From Candidatus Sericytochromatia bacterium (lineage in GTDB: Bacteria; Cyanobacteriota; Sericytochromatia; UBA7694), in the NCBI GenBank assembly GCA_018780035.1, contig JADMKE010000004.1:365776-429775 (forward strand): a stretch of 64,000 nucleotides of DNA, given 5' to 3'. Shown in pieces: positions 27,871 to 37,666 of this stretch. How positions within the stretch are numbered: position 1 is the stretch's first letter; every line of letters begins with the position of its first letter. The notes beneath the pieces were generated by a model, which was given only the letters and a program-made list of their open reading frames with translations, was not told the DNA's origin and did no database searches. Made by a program: the position numbers and the translations under genes.

Positions 27871-28305
27871 TTAACTGACCAAACCAGCCAAGCGATAGCG
27901 CTCTTTCAGATCTTTGTAGACCTCTTGCCAGCCATTATTGGCAGCAGTTTTAATCACCAACTGGGCTTCTGAGGGAGTGGTTCGAGCGCTGCTCACCACG
28001 GAGCCATTGCGCTTGACCGTCGTTTGGGCTTGTACAGACGGGCCATCGAGAGGACGGCGTACCGCTGAATACTCGATCGTTTCACCTGAATCATGAACCA
28101 AGATCACGGTTAATTCGCTGCGATCAGTTGAATAACTAAAACGGGAGTCGGTAATGGCACGGGTGCCAAGAGCCGAAGCGGCATTTAAGCGAACGGGAAC
28201 CATTCCATTGACAGGCCCCGACTGTTGGCAGGCGACAAGGGTCAGACCAAATGCCAAGCCAAGTGCCAAATTCAGTTTTGAAAGACCAAAAACGCGTTTG
28301 CGCAT
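27871..28305 (-). CDS. Small lipoprotein of unknown function
   Basis: 144 aa from ATG 28305 (GGGAG 8 nt upstream); a TTG at 28320 would add five residues but has no site. Signal peptide ending LTLVAC gives a lipobox with Cys near residue 26. The mature part has a strand-rich stretch (FSYSTDRSELTVILVHDSGETIEYSAV) and a helical tail. No family recognised. First of a two-gene operon with the propeller lipoprotein. Confidence 0.7.
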   Translation of the reverse strand: MRKRVFGLSKLNLALGLAFGLTLVACQQSGPVNGMVPVRLNAASALGTRAITDSRFSYSTDRSELTVILVHDSGETIEYSAVRRPLDGPSVQAQTTVKRNGSVVSSARTTPSEAQLVIKTAANNGWQEVYKDLKERYRLAGLVS

Positions 28306-28423
28306 ACAGATTTCTCCCAAGAGCAGATCATGTTTAAATATCGTGTTTAATCAGATCGTATTTAATTCAACTTTTAATTAAATTTTAGCAGAAAATTAAT
28401 TTATTCGCAAACTTCTGTTTGGG

Positions 28424-29170
28424 CTATTTTACTTTGCCCTGATTGGCCACGCCGCTGATTGCTGCCTGAATTTTTTCGGGATCGCCAAGATAATAGTGCT
28501 TGATAGGCTTTAACTCTGCGTCGAGTTCATATACCAGCGGGATGCCTGTGGGAATATTCAGGCCGACAATTTCGTCTTCTGGGACGCCATCAAGGTATTT
28601 GACCAAGGCCCGCAGACTGTTGCCGTGAGCGGCAACCAAGACCTGACGACCGGCCCGGATTTCTGGTGCAATGTTGTTTTCCCAAAATGGCACAACGCGG
28701 TCAACGGTTGTGGCGAGACTTTCGGTCAAAGGCAATTCTGTTTCGCTCAGTCCAGCATAACGGGGATCGTGACCCGGATAACGCGAATCGCTTTTTTCCA
28801 AAACAGGGGGAGGGATATCATAACTGCGGCGCCAGATCTTTACTTGATCTTCGCCATGCTGGGCGGCCGTTTCCGCTTTGTTGAGCCCTTGCAGGGCGCC
28901 ATAGTGGCGTTCGTTGAGATGCCAGTCTTTGCGAATTTCTATCCAGAGACGATCCATTTCATCCAGAGCCAACCAGAGTGTGCGAATCGCCCGTTTGAGC
29001 ACCGACGTAAAGGCCAAATCAAAGGCAAATCCCTCGGCTTTGAGCAAACGCCCAGCTTCGGCAGCTTCGGCACGTCCTTTTTCGGAGAGGTCGACATCGG
29101 TCCAGCCTGTAAAGCGGTTTTCGCGGTTCCATTCACTTTCTCCGTGTCTCAACAATACCAATTTGTACAT
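28424..29170 (-). CDS. gpmA: 2,3-bisphosphoglycerate-dependent phosphoglycerate mutase
   Basis: 248 aa from ATG 29170; the open frame extends 17 codons upstream but the family begins [15 protein letters not shown]. It interconverts 3- and 2-phosphoglycerate in glycolysis. RHGESEWN holds the phosphorylated His, followed by [40 protein letters not shown], and [15 protein letters not shown] with the second catalytic His. All are as in dPGM. It follows the ABC fusion gene by 52 nt. Confidence 0.95.
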   Translation of the reverse strand: MYKLVLLRHGESEWNRENRFTGWTDVDLSEKGRAEAAEAGRLLKAEGFAFDLAFTSVLKRAIRTLWLALDEMDRLWIEIRKDWHLNERHYGALQGLNKAETAAQHGEDQVKIWRRSYDIPPPVLEKSDSRYPGHDPRYAGLSETELPLTESLATTVDRVVPFWENNIAPEIRAGRQVLVAAHGNSLRALVKYLDGVPEDEIVGLNIPTGIPLVYELDAELKPIKHYYLGDPEKIQAAISGVANQGKVK

Positions 29171-29222
29171 CTTGAAAAACCTTTCTCTGTTCGCCGCTGA
29201 CGTTTTGGTCTCTGGCCGCATT

Positions 29223-32200
29223 TTAGCATTGGCTGCGGCGCTGTAAAAAGTGCAAGCAGCTGAGTAGATTGATCACGATCATCAGAATCAAGACAAGGGC
29301 ATTAAAACCGATGGACTTGATTTGGACCCGGAAAGTGCCAAAAGAAAAGCTCTTTTCGGGAGCATAAAAAGCCCAATTAAAAGGTGTGTTTAAGTTGCGG
29401 TTTAAAGCTGTTTTTTCAAACAGGGTATAAAAGGACAGTCCCAATTCCTGAGGGCCAAATCCCCGGCTCAATTCGGCTTCGTAATAACGCTGAAGCCCTT
29501 TTTCGACCAAACTGCTGAGAGCGTCATTGCTGAGCGGGTACTGGGCTTCTGGATAAAGTTCATCGACCTGACCTGTAAATTGATCCAGGGAAATAATTTG
29601 CTCTTCAAGCAGCGTGGTGTTGATGGCCGGATCCGCTTTGCTGAGGGTTTTGACCAGAATTTCGTCGCGCAGAATATGCAATTGGTTCAGCAGGGTTTGG
29701 CGGTCACCATTGGCTGACAATACCACACCTTCATAGGCCCAACGGGCTGGGATTAAATGGCAAATTTCAGGGACAAGTGGCAGATTCTGATCCAGAAAAA
29801 AACGCTTGTTAAAGTCTTCATACTGAATTTGGGCGCCCCCGAGAATAATCTGGGGAATGAGGATTAAGGGAATAAAATTGATCACAGCTTCGGTGGTCTT
29901 TAAATAACTTGAAAGCATAAGCCCCAGCGAGACACCAAAGAGCCCAGATAAGTAGATAAATGGAAATATTTTCCAAAATGAGCCTTGTATGCCTAAAATC
30001 CCATTGCTAAGCAATACAAATAAACCCAATTGCAGGCCCGTCAGACAGGCTTGCACACAAAATTTAGACAGAACATACCATTTTTTTTGCAGATTGGCGT
30101 TGACCTCACGTAAATACGTGCTCTGTTCCCCGACAATATCTTTGGCACTGCTGGTGGCTCCCATGAAAATACCCAGGATAATCGCCACAAAAAAATAAAC
30201 GGGCAAAAGGGGATTTGTCTGAAGCAGATATTCGCTGCTCTGGCCCGGTGATGAGCGCAAAATAAAGGCAATCAGCAATCCCAACAAGAGGGGGGTGCTA
30301 AATTGCACGCCCAAATTGCCCAAATCGCGGCTTTTGATCAAGAAGGTACGCAGCAAGAGCAATTGAAACTGGGCCAGGTGTTCACCCAGGCTCAGTCGCC
30401 GTTTGGTAAAGACTTTGGCTGTAGGGGAGGTTAATGGGCCCGTGCCAGGATGCTCTTGGCCCTGTTGCTCTAAAAATTGCTTTTGCCAAAAATCAGGAGA
30501 ATAGAGGCGTTCTTGATTTTCATCTTGTTTGCCGAGAATATTAAAAATTTTTTCGGGCTGTACGCTCAAACATTGGGGACATTCCAGGGGGAAATCGTCC
30601 ACTTGATCAAAATTGGACATATAGGCCAAACACGCTTTGGCTGGGCCAGAAAAGACCAATTTCCCGCCCTCTTCGATCAAGACAATCTGGTCAAAAAGTT
30701 TGTAAATAGGCGAATTGGGCTGGTGTAGAACCGTAATGACCAATTTGCCAGTGTCTGCCAAAATGCGCAAAAAATGCATGACCTCTTCGGCATCGCGGGA
30801 AGACAGACCCGACGTCGGCTCATCAAGAAAGAGTACGTCGGGTTCAAACAGCAACTCACGTGCGATATTGACGCGTTTTTTTTGACCCCCACTCAGTCCC
30901 CGTTTGTCGACATTGCCGACCCTTGCATGTTTTTGCTCTGAGAGTTTTAAAATATCGAGGACCTGTTCGATGCGATTCTCGATTTTCTCTTTTTCTTCGA
31001 GTGGAGAGCGCACTTTGGCGGCAAAATAGAGGTTTTCGTAGACTGTCAATTCGGGGAAGAGAATATCGTCTTGGGGCACAAAACCAAAAATATCGTGATA
31101 ATAAATTTGATTGGATTGAAAGGGGGTTTCATCATAAAAAATACTGCCGCTACTGGGGGTTTTTGTGCCATAGAGCAAATCCAAGAGGGTACTCTTGCCT
31201 GAGCCGCTGGGACCAAGCAGGCCTACCAATTGGTTGGAGTTGGCCGAAAAAGAAATATTGTCGATAATCTTTATTTTGTTTTGTTTATAACATAGGTTGG
31301 ATACCTCCATCCTATGAAAATCTGATTTCTTGACACTGATTTGATCTTGGTTGAGATCAATCATGATGGTGTAATTACCAATGATCAATTCATCGTATTT
31401 ATCTAAAATCACTTCATGATGAATGGGCTGTTTGTTGACAAAAATCGGGTATTTGTGGGTATCACAAACCGGTTTAACAGAGTATTTTGATTTGCCGTTT
31501 TTTTCTTTTATCTTATTTAATTTGATGTGGTAAAGCGCAATATTGTGATCCAAAATGCGGGGATTGCAATCGGAAGCGCTGCCAATAATATTGGACTCTT
31601 TGAAGGCATACATTTGGCTTTGAGCCGAGAATTGGCGATTGATTAATTGGCCTTCGGGGCTTTGCATGAGCTGTTCAAAGCCGGATTTGTTGAGTGAATA
31701 AAGTGTCATCTGGCTTGATGCGACAATCGAGGCCTTGCGCAGAGAGCCTTCCAATAAGCCAATTTCACCAAAATAATCCCCGTCTCCGAGGGTCTTGACC
31801 ACTTCTTCTATTTGGTCTGGGTGTTTGACCAGTACACGGGCGGAACCATAGGTGATCAAATAAAATTTATCTGCTCGCTCGCCCTCTTTAACAATAAAAT
31901 CATTTCTCTCAAAAATTTCCAGTTCAAAACTATTGAGGAGTTCGGCAGGGAGCCGATGGTGGGCAGGTATCTGAAAGCGTTTTAGAAATTGGTAAGCTCC
32001 CAAGGGTGAAAAGCAAGCCATAAAATAAGGTTTTGCCGCAGGATAACGGTTTAAAAAAGTGCTCAACTCCCCAAAACCAATTTTGAAAAAAACGGCAGTG
32101 GGTGAAAGGGGGATAATCTGATAGGGCAAAAAATAAGCGCCCCCAATAAAATCTTCGCTGTCCTTGAGAATGCTGATATAGGCCTTTTGTTCCGGGGAGT

Positions 32201-32402
32201 AAAGACCCAGACGTCCCTCCAATAAAAAATAGAGGTTATGGGTGGTGTCTTCGGGTAAAAAGGCAATCTGGTGCTCGTCTAAATGTAAAAATATGCCTTT
32301 TCGCAGCAACACTTCGAGGCCCTCGCGGGGGATTTTTCCCAAAATGCGATGACCCAGAAGGTAGCTGCGCTGTTCTGCTTGTTCTTGAAGTGTAAAGCCC
32401 AT
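29223..32402 (-). CDS. ABCG-type transporter fused to two cNMP-binding-like domains and an FHA domain
   Basis: 1059 aa. Residues about 10-115 are a degenerate cyclic-nucleotide-binding-like domain; 135-250 a second, clearer one ([20 protein letters not shown]). Residues 255-350 look like an FHA domain ([33 protein letters not shown]). Residues ~370-590 are an ABCG ATPase: Walker [10 protein letters not shown], signature [15 protein letters not shown], Walker [11 protein letters not shown]. Residues ~675-1050 are an ABC2 membrane domain with about six segments. The domain order resembles the mycobacterial Rv1747 FHA-ABC exporters, with added cNMP domains. Cargo unknown; regulation by a small ligand and phospho-peptides is inference. 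Confidence 0.88.
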   Translation of the reverse strand: MGFTLQEQAEQRSYLLGHRILGKIPREGLEVLLRKGIFLHLDEHQIAFLPEDTTHNLYFLLEGRLGLYSPEQKAYISILKDSEDFIGGAYFLPYQIIPLSPTAVFFKIGFGELSTFLNRYPAAKPYFMACFSPLGAYQFLKRFQIPAHHRLPAELLNSFELEIFERNDFIVKEGERADKFYLITYGSARVLVKHPDQIEEVVKTLGDGDYFGEIGLLEGSLRKASIVASSQMTLYSLNKSGFEQLMQSPEGQLINRQFSAQSQMYAFKESNIIGSASDCNPRILDHNIALYHIKLNKIKEKNGKSKYSVKPVCDTHKYPIFVNKQPIHHEVILDKYDELIIGNYTIMIDLNQDQISVKKSDFHRMEVSNLCYKQNKIKIIDNISFSANSNQLVGLLGPSGSGKSTLLDLLYGTKTPSSGSIFYDETPFQSNQIYYHDIFGFVPQDDILFPELTVYENLYFAAKVRSPLEEKEKIENRIEQVLDILKLSEQKHARVGNVDKRGLSGGQKKRVNIARELLFEPDVLFLDEPTSGLSSRDAEEVMHFLRILADTGKLVITVLHQPNSPIYKLFDQIVLIEEGGKLVFSGPAKACLAYMSNFDQVDDFPLECPQCLSVQPEKIFNILGKQDENQERLYSPDFWQKQFLEQQGQEHPGTGPLTSPTAKVFTKRRLSLGEHLAQFQLLLLRTFLIKSRDLGNLGVQFSTPLLLGLLIAFILRSSPGQSSEYLLQTNPLLPVYFFVAIILGIFMGATSSAKDIVGEQSTYLREVNANLQKKWYVLSKFCVQACLTGLQLGLFVLLSNGILGIQGSFWKIFPFIYLSGLFGVSLGLMLSSYLKTTEAVINFIPLILIPQIILGGAQIQYEDFNKRFFLDQNLPLVPEICHLIPARWAYEGVVLSANGDRQTLLNQLHILRDEILVKTLSKADPAINTTLLEEQIISLDQFTGQVDELYPEAQYPLSNDALSSLVEKGLQRYYEAELSRGFGPQELGLSFYTLFEKTALNRNLNTPFNWAFYAPEKSFSFGTFRVQIKSIGFNALVLILMIVINLLSCLHFLQRRSQC

Positions 32403-32414
32403 CGCAAGCGTGGC

Positions 32415-33191
32415 TTAATTGACGATCACGGTATGAACAGATGCGCAGATATTGCCGAGAGTGCTGGTGTCTTTTGGCGAATAGGTTTTTTGCTCGAGGA
32501 TTTTTTTGATCTGTGGCAGGGCATGGCTCAATGCCAAAACATCTTTGCGTTGCTGCAAGCGGGGACTGAGTGCTTTAATGTGACCGATCAGCTGGCTGAC
32601 AATCGGAGCGCGTTGACTCAAGACCTCACTTCTTTGTGGGCTGTATTTTTTTTCAATGCTTTTGCTGGCAATATACAGTCCTTCGAGCCAACCTGCGACA
32701 TAAGCCAGACGCGCCTGATCCTTGCGATAGGACTGATTCATTTCGGTGGCCATTTGCTCACGCATGTTTTTCATGATTTTTTCCAATTGCGCAAATTGAC
32801 TTTTGGCGAGGGGTTCTTGCATTTCTTTGTAGGTGTTTAAAATATTTTTATTTAAATTGAGTCGCTTGGCGTAGTCATACATCAGGACTGCGTGTTTTTC
32901 AAACATTGCTTTGTCTTTGTTTTTGAGGGCCACAATGGCGTCGGTAGTGGCCATACCCAAATTCAACGCGAGTTTAAAGACATCGGTACTGCTGATTTTT
33001 TGGGGACTGGGTAAAAATAAGGGTGTACCCAATTTATCAAGGGAGAGATCCACCACCGATTGTAACGGCAGGTAAATTTTATTTTCTAAGGCATTTTGGG
33101 CTTTGGTCAGGTTTTTTTCGGCGGCTGAGAGCGGTTGGAGCGATAGTCCGAAACAGAATAAAGTCGCCCAGATGATCTTTTTTGCTTGCAT
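32415..33191 (-). CDS. Exported helical protein of unknown function
   Basis: 258 aa. Signal peptide at residues 1-24 (ending LSAAEKN). The rest is almost entirely helix with Lys/Gln (NALENKIYLPLQSVVDLSLDKLG; TDAIVALKNKDKAMFEKHAVLMYDYAKRLNL; RVSTL-free, no Cys in the mature part). It lies 12 nt upstream of the ABC fusion gene start, so it may be a periplasmic partner of that exporter. No family recognised. Confidence 0.65.
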   Translation of the reverse strand: MQAKKIIWATLFCFGLSLQPLSAAEKNLTKAQNALENKIYLPLQSVVDLSLDKLGTPLFLPSPQKISSTDVFKLALNLGMATTDAIVALKNKDKAMFEKHAVLMYDYAKRLNLNKNILNTYKEMQEPLAKSQFAQLEKIMKNMREQMATEMNQSYRKDQARLAYVAGWLEGLYIASKSIEKKYSPQRSEVLSQRAPIVSQLIGHIKALSPRLQQRKDVLALSHALPQIKKILEQKTYSPKDTSTLGNICASVHTVIVN

Positions 33192-33267
33192 AAAATCCCA
33201 ATATCTCTTTTCTTTGGATAAGATAAATTAACATTTTTCAAGATTGAAAGTCAAAAGCCACATGAAC

Positions 33268-33276
33268 TGCTAAAAT
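33268..33276 (+). promoter_or_regulatory. Extended -10 element immediately before dnaG (possible leaderless start)
   Basis: TGCTAAAAT at 33268-33276 is an extended -10. Transcription would begin about 7 nt downstream of the hexamer, at or next to the dnaG ATG at 33283. No Shine-Dalgarno sequence is present between them. No good -35 hexamer was found. Confidence 0.4.
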
Positions 33277-33282
33277 TGAACC

Positions 33283-35157
33283 ATGACCCAGGCTTCGCTT
33301 GACCCCGCCAGTATTGAAGAAGTCCGCCAACGTGCGGATATCGTTGACATTATCAGCCAGTACGTTCATCTCAAACGCACGGGCCACAATTACAAAGGGC
33401 TGTGTCCGTTTCACAGCGAAAAAACCCCCTCTTTTCAAGTCAGCGCAGATAAACAGATTTACAAATGTTTTGGCTGTGGAGCGGGTGGCAATGTCTTTAC
33501 ATTTTTGATGAATTACACCAATCAGTCGTTTATTCAGGTTGTAAAAGATTTGGCCCAGGCCACGGGTGTGCGCTTGGTTTTTTCCGAAACGATTGAGGCC
33601 GAAGAGCAGTTCCGCAATACTTTGCGGCGCATGAACCAAGAGGCCTGCCAATATTTTGAGTGGGTTTTGCACCACCCCCAGCAAGGCGAAGAGGGGCGTG
33701 CCTATTTGCAGAGCCGCAAGATCTCTGAATCCATGCAAAAGCGCTTTCAAGTGGGGTATGCCTTAAATGCCTGGCATGCCCTGCACGATCATTTGCGCAG
33801 CAAAGGCTTTAGCCGCGAGGAACTCGAAAAAAGTGGTTTGTTTGGGCAGGGCAAAGAGGGTCTCTATGATCTCTACCGCCAGCGCCTGATTTTTCCGATT
33901 GTAAGCGTCAACAGCGAAGTGCTGGGCTTTGGTGGTCGGGCCTTGGCAGCAGATGTCCAGGCCAAATATATCAACTCCCCCGAGACCGAAATTTATCAAA
34001 AGGGCCAGCATGTCTATGCCTTAAATTTGGCCAAAAAAGCCATTCGCGAGCGCGATCAGGTTTTGCTGATGGAGGGTTATTTGGATGTGATCACCGCCCA
34101 CCAATTTGGTTTTGAACATGCCGTCGCGGGGCTCGGCACAGCTTTGACCCAGGCCCAGGCCAGGCAGGTGCTGCGTTTTACTGACAATAAACAAATTGTG
34201 ATGTGTTATGACGCTGACAAAGCAGGTCAAAAAGCCACTGACCGCGGCGCTGACGTCTTGGCCGAAGTGACCACGGGAATGGCGCTACAGGTGCGTGTTA
34301 TGGGGATTCCAGACCAGGAAGACCCCGATACGTTTTTACATCAATATGGGGCCGAGGCCTTTGCTCAGGTTTTGGCGGACGCCAAGCCACTGGTGGAATA
34401 CCGCTTGGACAAAGCCTTGGTGGGTTTTAGTCTTGACAGCACCCTCGACAAAGCCCTGGCCGCCAAAGCCGCAATTGCGGTTTTAAAAACGGTCTATGAG
34501 CCGGTCTATCGCGATGAATGTATTCGCCAGGTGGCTGCTCGTCTGCATGTGGATGAAGGGGTATTAAGGGAACAACTGACCCAAGAAATTCGCAAGCAGA
34601 GCAAAAACAGTGGCAAAACCCGCTTTAAAAATGAGGCCCGTTTTTCCCACTCTCAGTCACCTTCTCAAGCACCTTTGGCTGCGTCTGCTTTTATTTCTCG
34701 CGATCCCCGTGATAAACTGTATGGGTCAGAATTGGGCCTGTTGTACTTGATGCTTCAGTATCCGGAGCATCGGGGACGCGTGGTAACTGAAGTGCAAGAC
34801 TTGGTTTTTTCCGATGGTTTGCACGAGTATCTGCGCCAGTATTTGGTGGATTTACATGGGCAAGGGTACGGTTTTGAGTGGCAGCAATTGTTTACGGTTT
34901 TTCCTGAAGCCGAGGTGCACCAACGTCTGGTAGAGATGATGGAGAGTGAGCATCTCAAGGGGCTGGAGATAGAAAAATCGTTGGCTGACTTTGTCAGAAA
35001 TGTTAAACTTGAGTGCCTGAACCGTCAAATCAGCCTGTTAAGCCAGCAAATACAAGCGGCAGAAGCAGAGCAGGACCAAGAGGCCTATTTGCTCCTGATG
35101 AAAGACTATATGGAGCAGATGAAAGTGTTGGCCCAATTGCGACAAATAGGCTTGTAA
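33283..35157 (+). CDS. dnaG: DNA primase DnaG
   Basis: 624 aa, normal length. It makes RNA primers for DNA replication. The CHC2 zinc ribbon is complete (Cys41, His44, Cys62, Cys65 in GLCPFHSEKTPSF and YKCFGCGAGG). The RNA polymerase domain has FPIVSVNSEVLGFGGRAL, and the Toprim metal residues are in LLMEGYLDVITAHQFG and MCYDADKAGQKATDRG. The C-terminal 130 residues are helical, as in the helicase-binding domain. It begins the dnaG-rpoD operon; rpsU, often first in this operon, is absent here. Confidence 0.96.
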   Translation: MTQASLDPASIEEVRQRADIVDIISQYVHLKRTGHNYKGLCPFHSEKTPSFQVSADKQIYKCFGCGAGGNVFTFLMNYTNQSFIQVVKDLAQATGVRLVFSETIEAEEQFRNTLRRMNQEACQYFEWVLHHPQQGEEGRAYLQSRKISESMQKRFQVGYALNAWHALHDHLRSKGFSREELEKSGLFGQGKEGLYDLYRQRLIFPIVSVNSEVLGFGGRALAADVQAKYINSPETEIYQKGQHVYALNLAKKAIRERDQVLLMEGYLDVITAHQFGFEHAVAGLGTALTQAQARQVLRFTDNKQIVMCYDADKAGQKATDRGADVLAEVTTGMALQVRVMGIPDQEDPDTFLHQYGAEAFAQVLADAKPLVEYRLDKALVGFSLDSTLDKALAAKAAIAVLKTVYEPVYRDECIRQVAARLHVDEGVLREQLTQEIRKQSKNSGKTRFKNEARFSHSQSPSQAPLAASAFISRDPRDKLYGSELGLLYLMLQYPEHRGRVVTEVQDLVFSDGLHEYLRQYLVDLHGQGYGFEWQQLFTVFPEAEVHQRLVEMMESEHLKGLEIEKSLADFVRNVKLECLNRQISLLSQQIQAAEAEQDQEAYLLLMKDYMEQMKVLAQLRQIGL

Positions 35158-35205
35158 ATGTCTGAAATCATACATTCCAGCCCGAAGGAGAAACACAGGA
35201 TTTGA
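35158..35205 (+). CDS. 15-codon coupling ORF between dnaG and rpoD
   Basis: ATG directly follows the dnaG stop (TAA 35155-35157) and the ORF encodes 15 residues ([15 protein letters not shown]). Its TGA at 35203-35205 overlaps the TTG start of rpoD at 35202-35204 (TTGA). It contains the GAAGGAG that would serve rpoD. It may be only intergenic sequence, but the exact stop-start junctions at both ends suit translational coupling of rpoD to dnaG. Confidence 0.35.
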   Translation: MSEIIHSSPKEKHRI

Positions 35206-36620
35206 CACAGGGTCACAGCAAACGCAAAAAAGCAGCCAATCAAGATTATGACGCCCCCCGGCGCAGCAGCGAAGACGAAGACGATCTGCCCGGTATCGGC
35301 GAGCAATTGGGCGTTGGTCTGGTCGCGGTCGCCAGCGCTTATCTCGATGAAGAAGAAGAAACACCTGCTGAAGACGAAACTGAAGAAGAGGGCAAAGAAG
35401 ACGAGTTGCCCCTCAATCTGGATGCGCCAACCGGGGTCTCCAGTGATGACCCTGTGCGCATGTACCTCAAAGAAATCGGCTCGATTCCGTTGCTCAAAAG
35501 CCCGGAAGAAGTGGCCTTGGCCAAACAGATTGAAGCGGGTAAATTTCTCCAGAGTGAACTGACTGACGCGATTATGGAGCAAACAGGACTGACCAAAGTC
35601 TTGGCCAAGACCATCGCCAAAAGTTATAACACCAGTGGGATGCAAGAAGCTTTGGCTGCTTCGACTGAGCAACGGGCGATCTCTCTGGATCCCGATGAAC
35701 TCAAAAAGACAATTATCGAAGACAGTCGCCTGTTTGTGGACAACGACGAAGAAGAGTTCGAAATTTCAAAAATTCAGGGCTTTTCACTCGAAGAAATTCA
35801 GCAGTTTTTAGAAAAAGCTGAGCAGGTGGTGGTTGAGAAACGCAGCGTGGCTCAGGTCACGAATATCGCCGAATTGCGCAATTTGGCCCAAAGTGCCAAC
35901 GTCGCCAAACGTATGTTAACCAAAGCCAATCTGCGCTTGGTGGTGAGTATTGCCAAAAAATACGTGGGCCGTGGCATGCTCTTTTTGGACCTGATTCAAG
36001 AGGGCAACCTGGGTTTGATTCGCGCTGTCGAAAAATTTGACTATCAAAAAGGCTATAAATTTAGCACCTATGCCACTTGGTGGATTCGCCAAGCGATTAC
36101 CCGTGCGATTGCCGATCAGGCCCGTACCATCCGTATTCCTGTGCATATGGTGGAGACGATCAATCGCCTCAAGAAGGTCACGCGCAAGCTTTCGCAAACC
36201 CATGGCCGCAAGCCAACTGAAGACGAAATTGCCGAGTCGATGGAAGTGACCGTTGAAAAACTGCGCGAAATTATCAAAGTTGCCCAAGAGCCGATTTCGC
36301 TGGAAACCCCGATCGGCAAAGAAGAAGACAGCCGTCTGAGTGACTTTATTGAAGGCACCGATGGCGAAACCCCTGTGGAATCTGTCACCCAGGAATTGTT
36401 GCGGGATGACCTCGATGAGGTCTTAAAAACCCTCTCCGAGCGTGAGCGCGAAGTTTTGGCGCTGCGTTTTGGGCTGGGTGATGGCAACCCCCGTACCTTG
36501 GAAGAAGTTGGTCAGTATTTTAATGTCACCCGTGAGCGCATTCGCCAGATTGAGGCCAAGGCCCTGCGCAAATTGCGTCACCCCAATCGCAACAGACGTC
36601 TAAGGGAGTATATCGAATGA
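35202..36620 (+). CDS. rpoD: Primary sigma factor RpoD (sigma-70 group 1)
   Basis: 472 aa. An acidic N-terminus (Glu/Asp-rich to about residue 70) precedes region 1.2 ([17 protein letters not shown], 82-98). Region 2 includes [34 protein letters not shown] and the -10 reading [13 protein letters not shown]. Region 3 has [12 protein letters not shown], and region 4 the -35 helix-turn-helix [20 protein letters not shown]. The start is TTG at 35202, the first in-frame start after a stop; the AAGGAG lies 11 nt away. Its stop overlaps the next gene by 4 nt. Confidence 0.95.
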   Translation: MTQGHSKRKKAANQDYDAPRRSSEDEDDLPGIGEQLGVGLVAVASAYLDEEEETPAEDETEEEGKEDELPLNLDAPTGVSSDDPVRMYLKEIGSIPLLKSPEEVALAKQIEAGKFLQSELTDAIMEQTGLTKVLAKTIAKSYNTSGMQEALAASTEQRAISLDPDELKKTIIEDSRLFVDNDEEEFEISKIQGFSLEEIQQFLEKAEQVVVEKRSVAQVTNIAELRNLAQSANVAKRMLTKANLRLVVSIAKKYVGRGMLFLDLIQEGNLGLIRAVEKFDYQKGYKFSTYATWWIRQAITRAIADQARTIRIPVHMVETINRLKKVTRKLSQTHGRKPTEDEIAESMEVTVEKLREIIKVAQEPISLETPIGKEEDSRLSDFIEGTDGETPVESVTQELLRDDLDEVLKTLSEREREVLALRFGLGDGNPRTLEEVGQYFNVTRERIRQIEAKALRKLRHPNRNRRLREYIE

Positions 36621-37663
36621 GACAACGCCTTTTCTGGACCGGGACCCTGCTGACTGGATTGTTGAGCTTTGCGCTACCAGGACTGGCCGCTTCTTCTCAG
36701 GAAGAAGTCAAAGCCCAGGTGCTGCAGGTCAACGTGCGCATGACGGAACAAAATATCACCGAGGTAGAGCTTTCTGGCATTGTCAAAAATCTCTCTCCCC
36801 TGGCCGTGCGGGGGCTGCAACTCGAAATTGAATTGCTGGATCCCGACCAGAAACCTGTGCGTCGTTTTTTTATCAAGCCCTATGCCCAATTGACTGCAGG
36901 GGCCAGTGAATATTTCAGCGCGGCCTACACTCTGCGCGAATACAATCACCCCTATCTCAGCGCCCGGGCTGGCGTGAATTACGATACCACCTCTTATTTG
37001 CAAATCGCCGATTGGATTTTGGCCCGCAATGCCCATTTATTGCAGCTCTGGAACCTGCCGATCAACGAAGAGCAATTGTCCACTGAGCGTTCGCGTGTGG
37101 ACTTGGCGTCGCAATATTTGCGCTATGTCCGTCCTGGCCATCGCTATTATGATGAAGCCCAGCGCAAATGGAATTTAACCCAACTCAATTATGGCAAACG
37201 CTTGCTGACCTCCCACAGTCTGCACGAAGCGCTTCTGACGCTTTGCAATGTCGATCCCGCTTCGGGACACTATGCCGAAGCCAAGGCCTTGGTTGAGCAG
37301 GCGCGGGTGCGCACGATTTACGAGCGCGCCCTGGAAAAAGCGGTAGCTGGTAATTTGCGCGGGGCTTTCCGCCAGATGCAATACGTGCCCGATGGCACCC
37401 CTTATACCCGCGAAGCCCGTGCCAAACAGGCCGAATGGCTGAAAATTCTCGAAGAGAGCAAAGTCAAAGTCGGGCCGGTTGAGCCGCCTTCCCATCTCAG
37501 TGCCGATCAGCGTTCGGTTTGGCTGCGCCGCAATCATGGCCCCGAGGGTGTGACGACCTCCAAACGCGAAGAGGGCCAGACGACGACCACATGGTGGTAT
37601 TTGGACTACTCTCATTTCAGCTTTGACGAAAAAGGCAAGCTGCTGAGCTCAACGGTTTATTAA
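36617..37663 (+). CDS. Exported protein with FxLYD-like domain, coupled to rpoD
   Basis: 348 aa. Start overlaps the rpoD stop (ATGA), so translation is coupled. Signal peptide at residues 1-25 ([14 protein letters not shown]). Residues ~35-115 look like an FxLYD-type immunoglobulin-like domain ([26 protein letters not shown]). The middle is helical with repeat-like spacing ([24 protein letters not shown]), perhaps TPR-like. The C-terminus is strand-rich. No catalytic motif. Function unknown; the link to rpoD may be only positional. Confidence 0.7.
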   Translation: MRQRLFWTGTLLTGLLSFALPGLAASSQEEVKAQVLQVNVRMTEQNITEVELSGIVKNLSPLAVRGLQLEIELLDPDQKPVRRFFIKPYAQLTAGASEYFSAAYTLREYNHPYLSARAGVNYDTTSYLQIADWILARNAHLLQLWNLPINEEQLSTERSRVDLASQYLRYVRPGHRYYDEAQRKWNLTQLNYGKRLLTSHSLHEALLTLCNVDPASGHYAEAKALVEQARVRTIYERALEKAVAGNLRGAFRQMQYVPDGTPYTREARAKQAEWLKILEESKVKVGPVEPPSHLSADQRSVWLRRNHGPEGVTTSKREEGQTTTTWWYLDYSHFSFDEKGKLLSSTVY

Positions 37664-37666
37664 ACC

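Noticed and set aside
32349-32840. 163-aa plus-strand ORF overlapping the exported helical gene
   Set aside because: Antisense to a frame with a clear signal peptide and good operon position.
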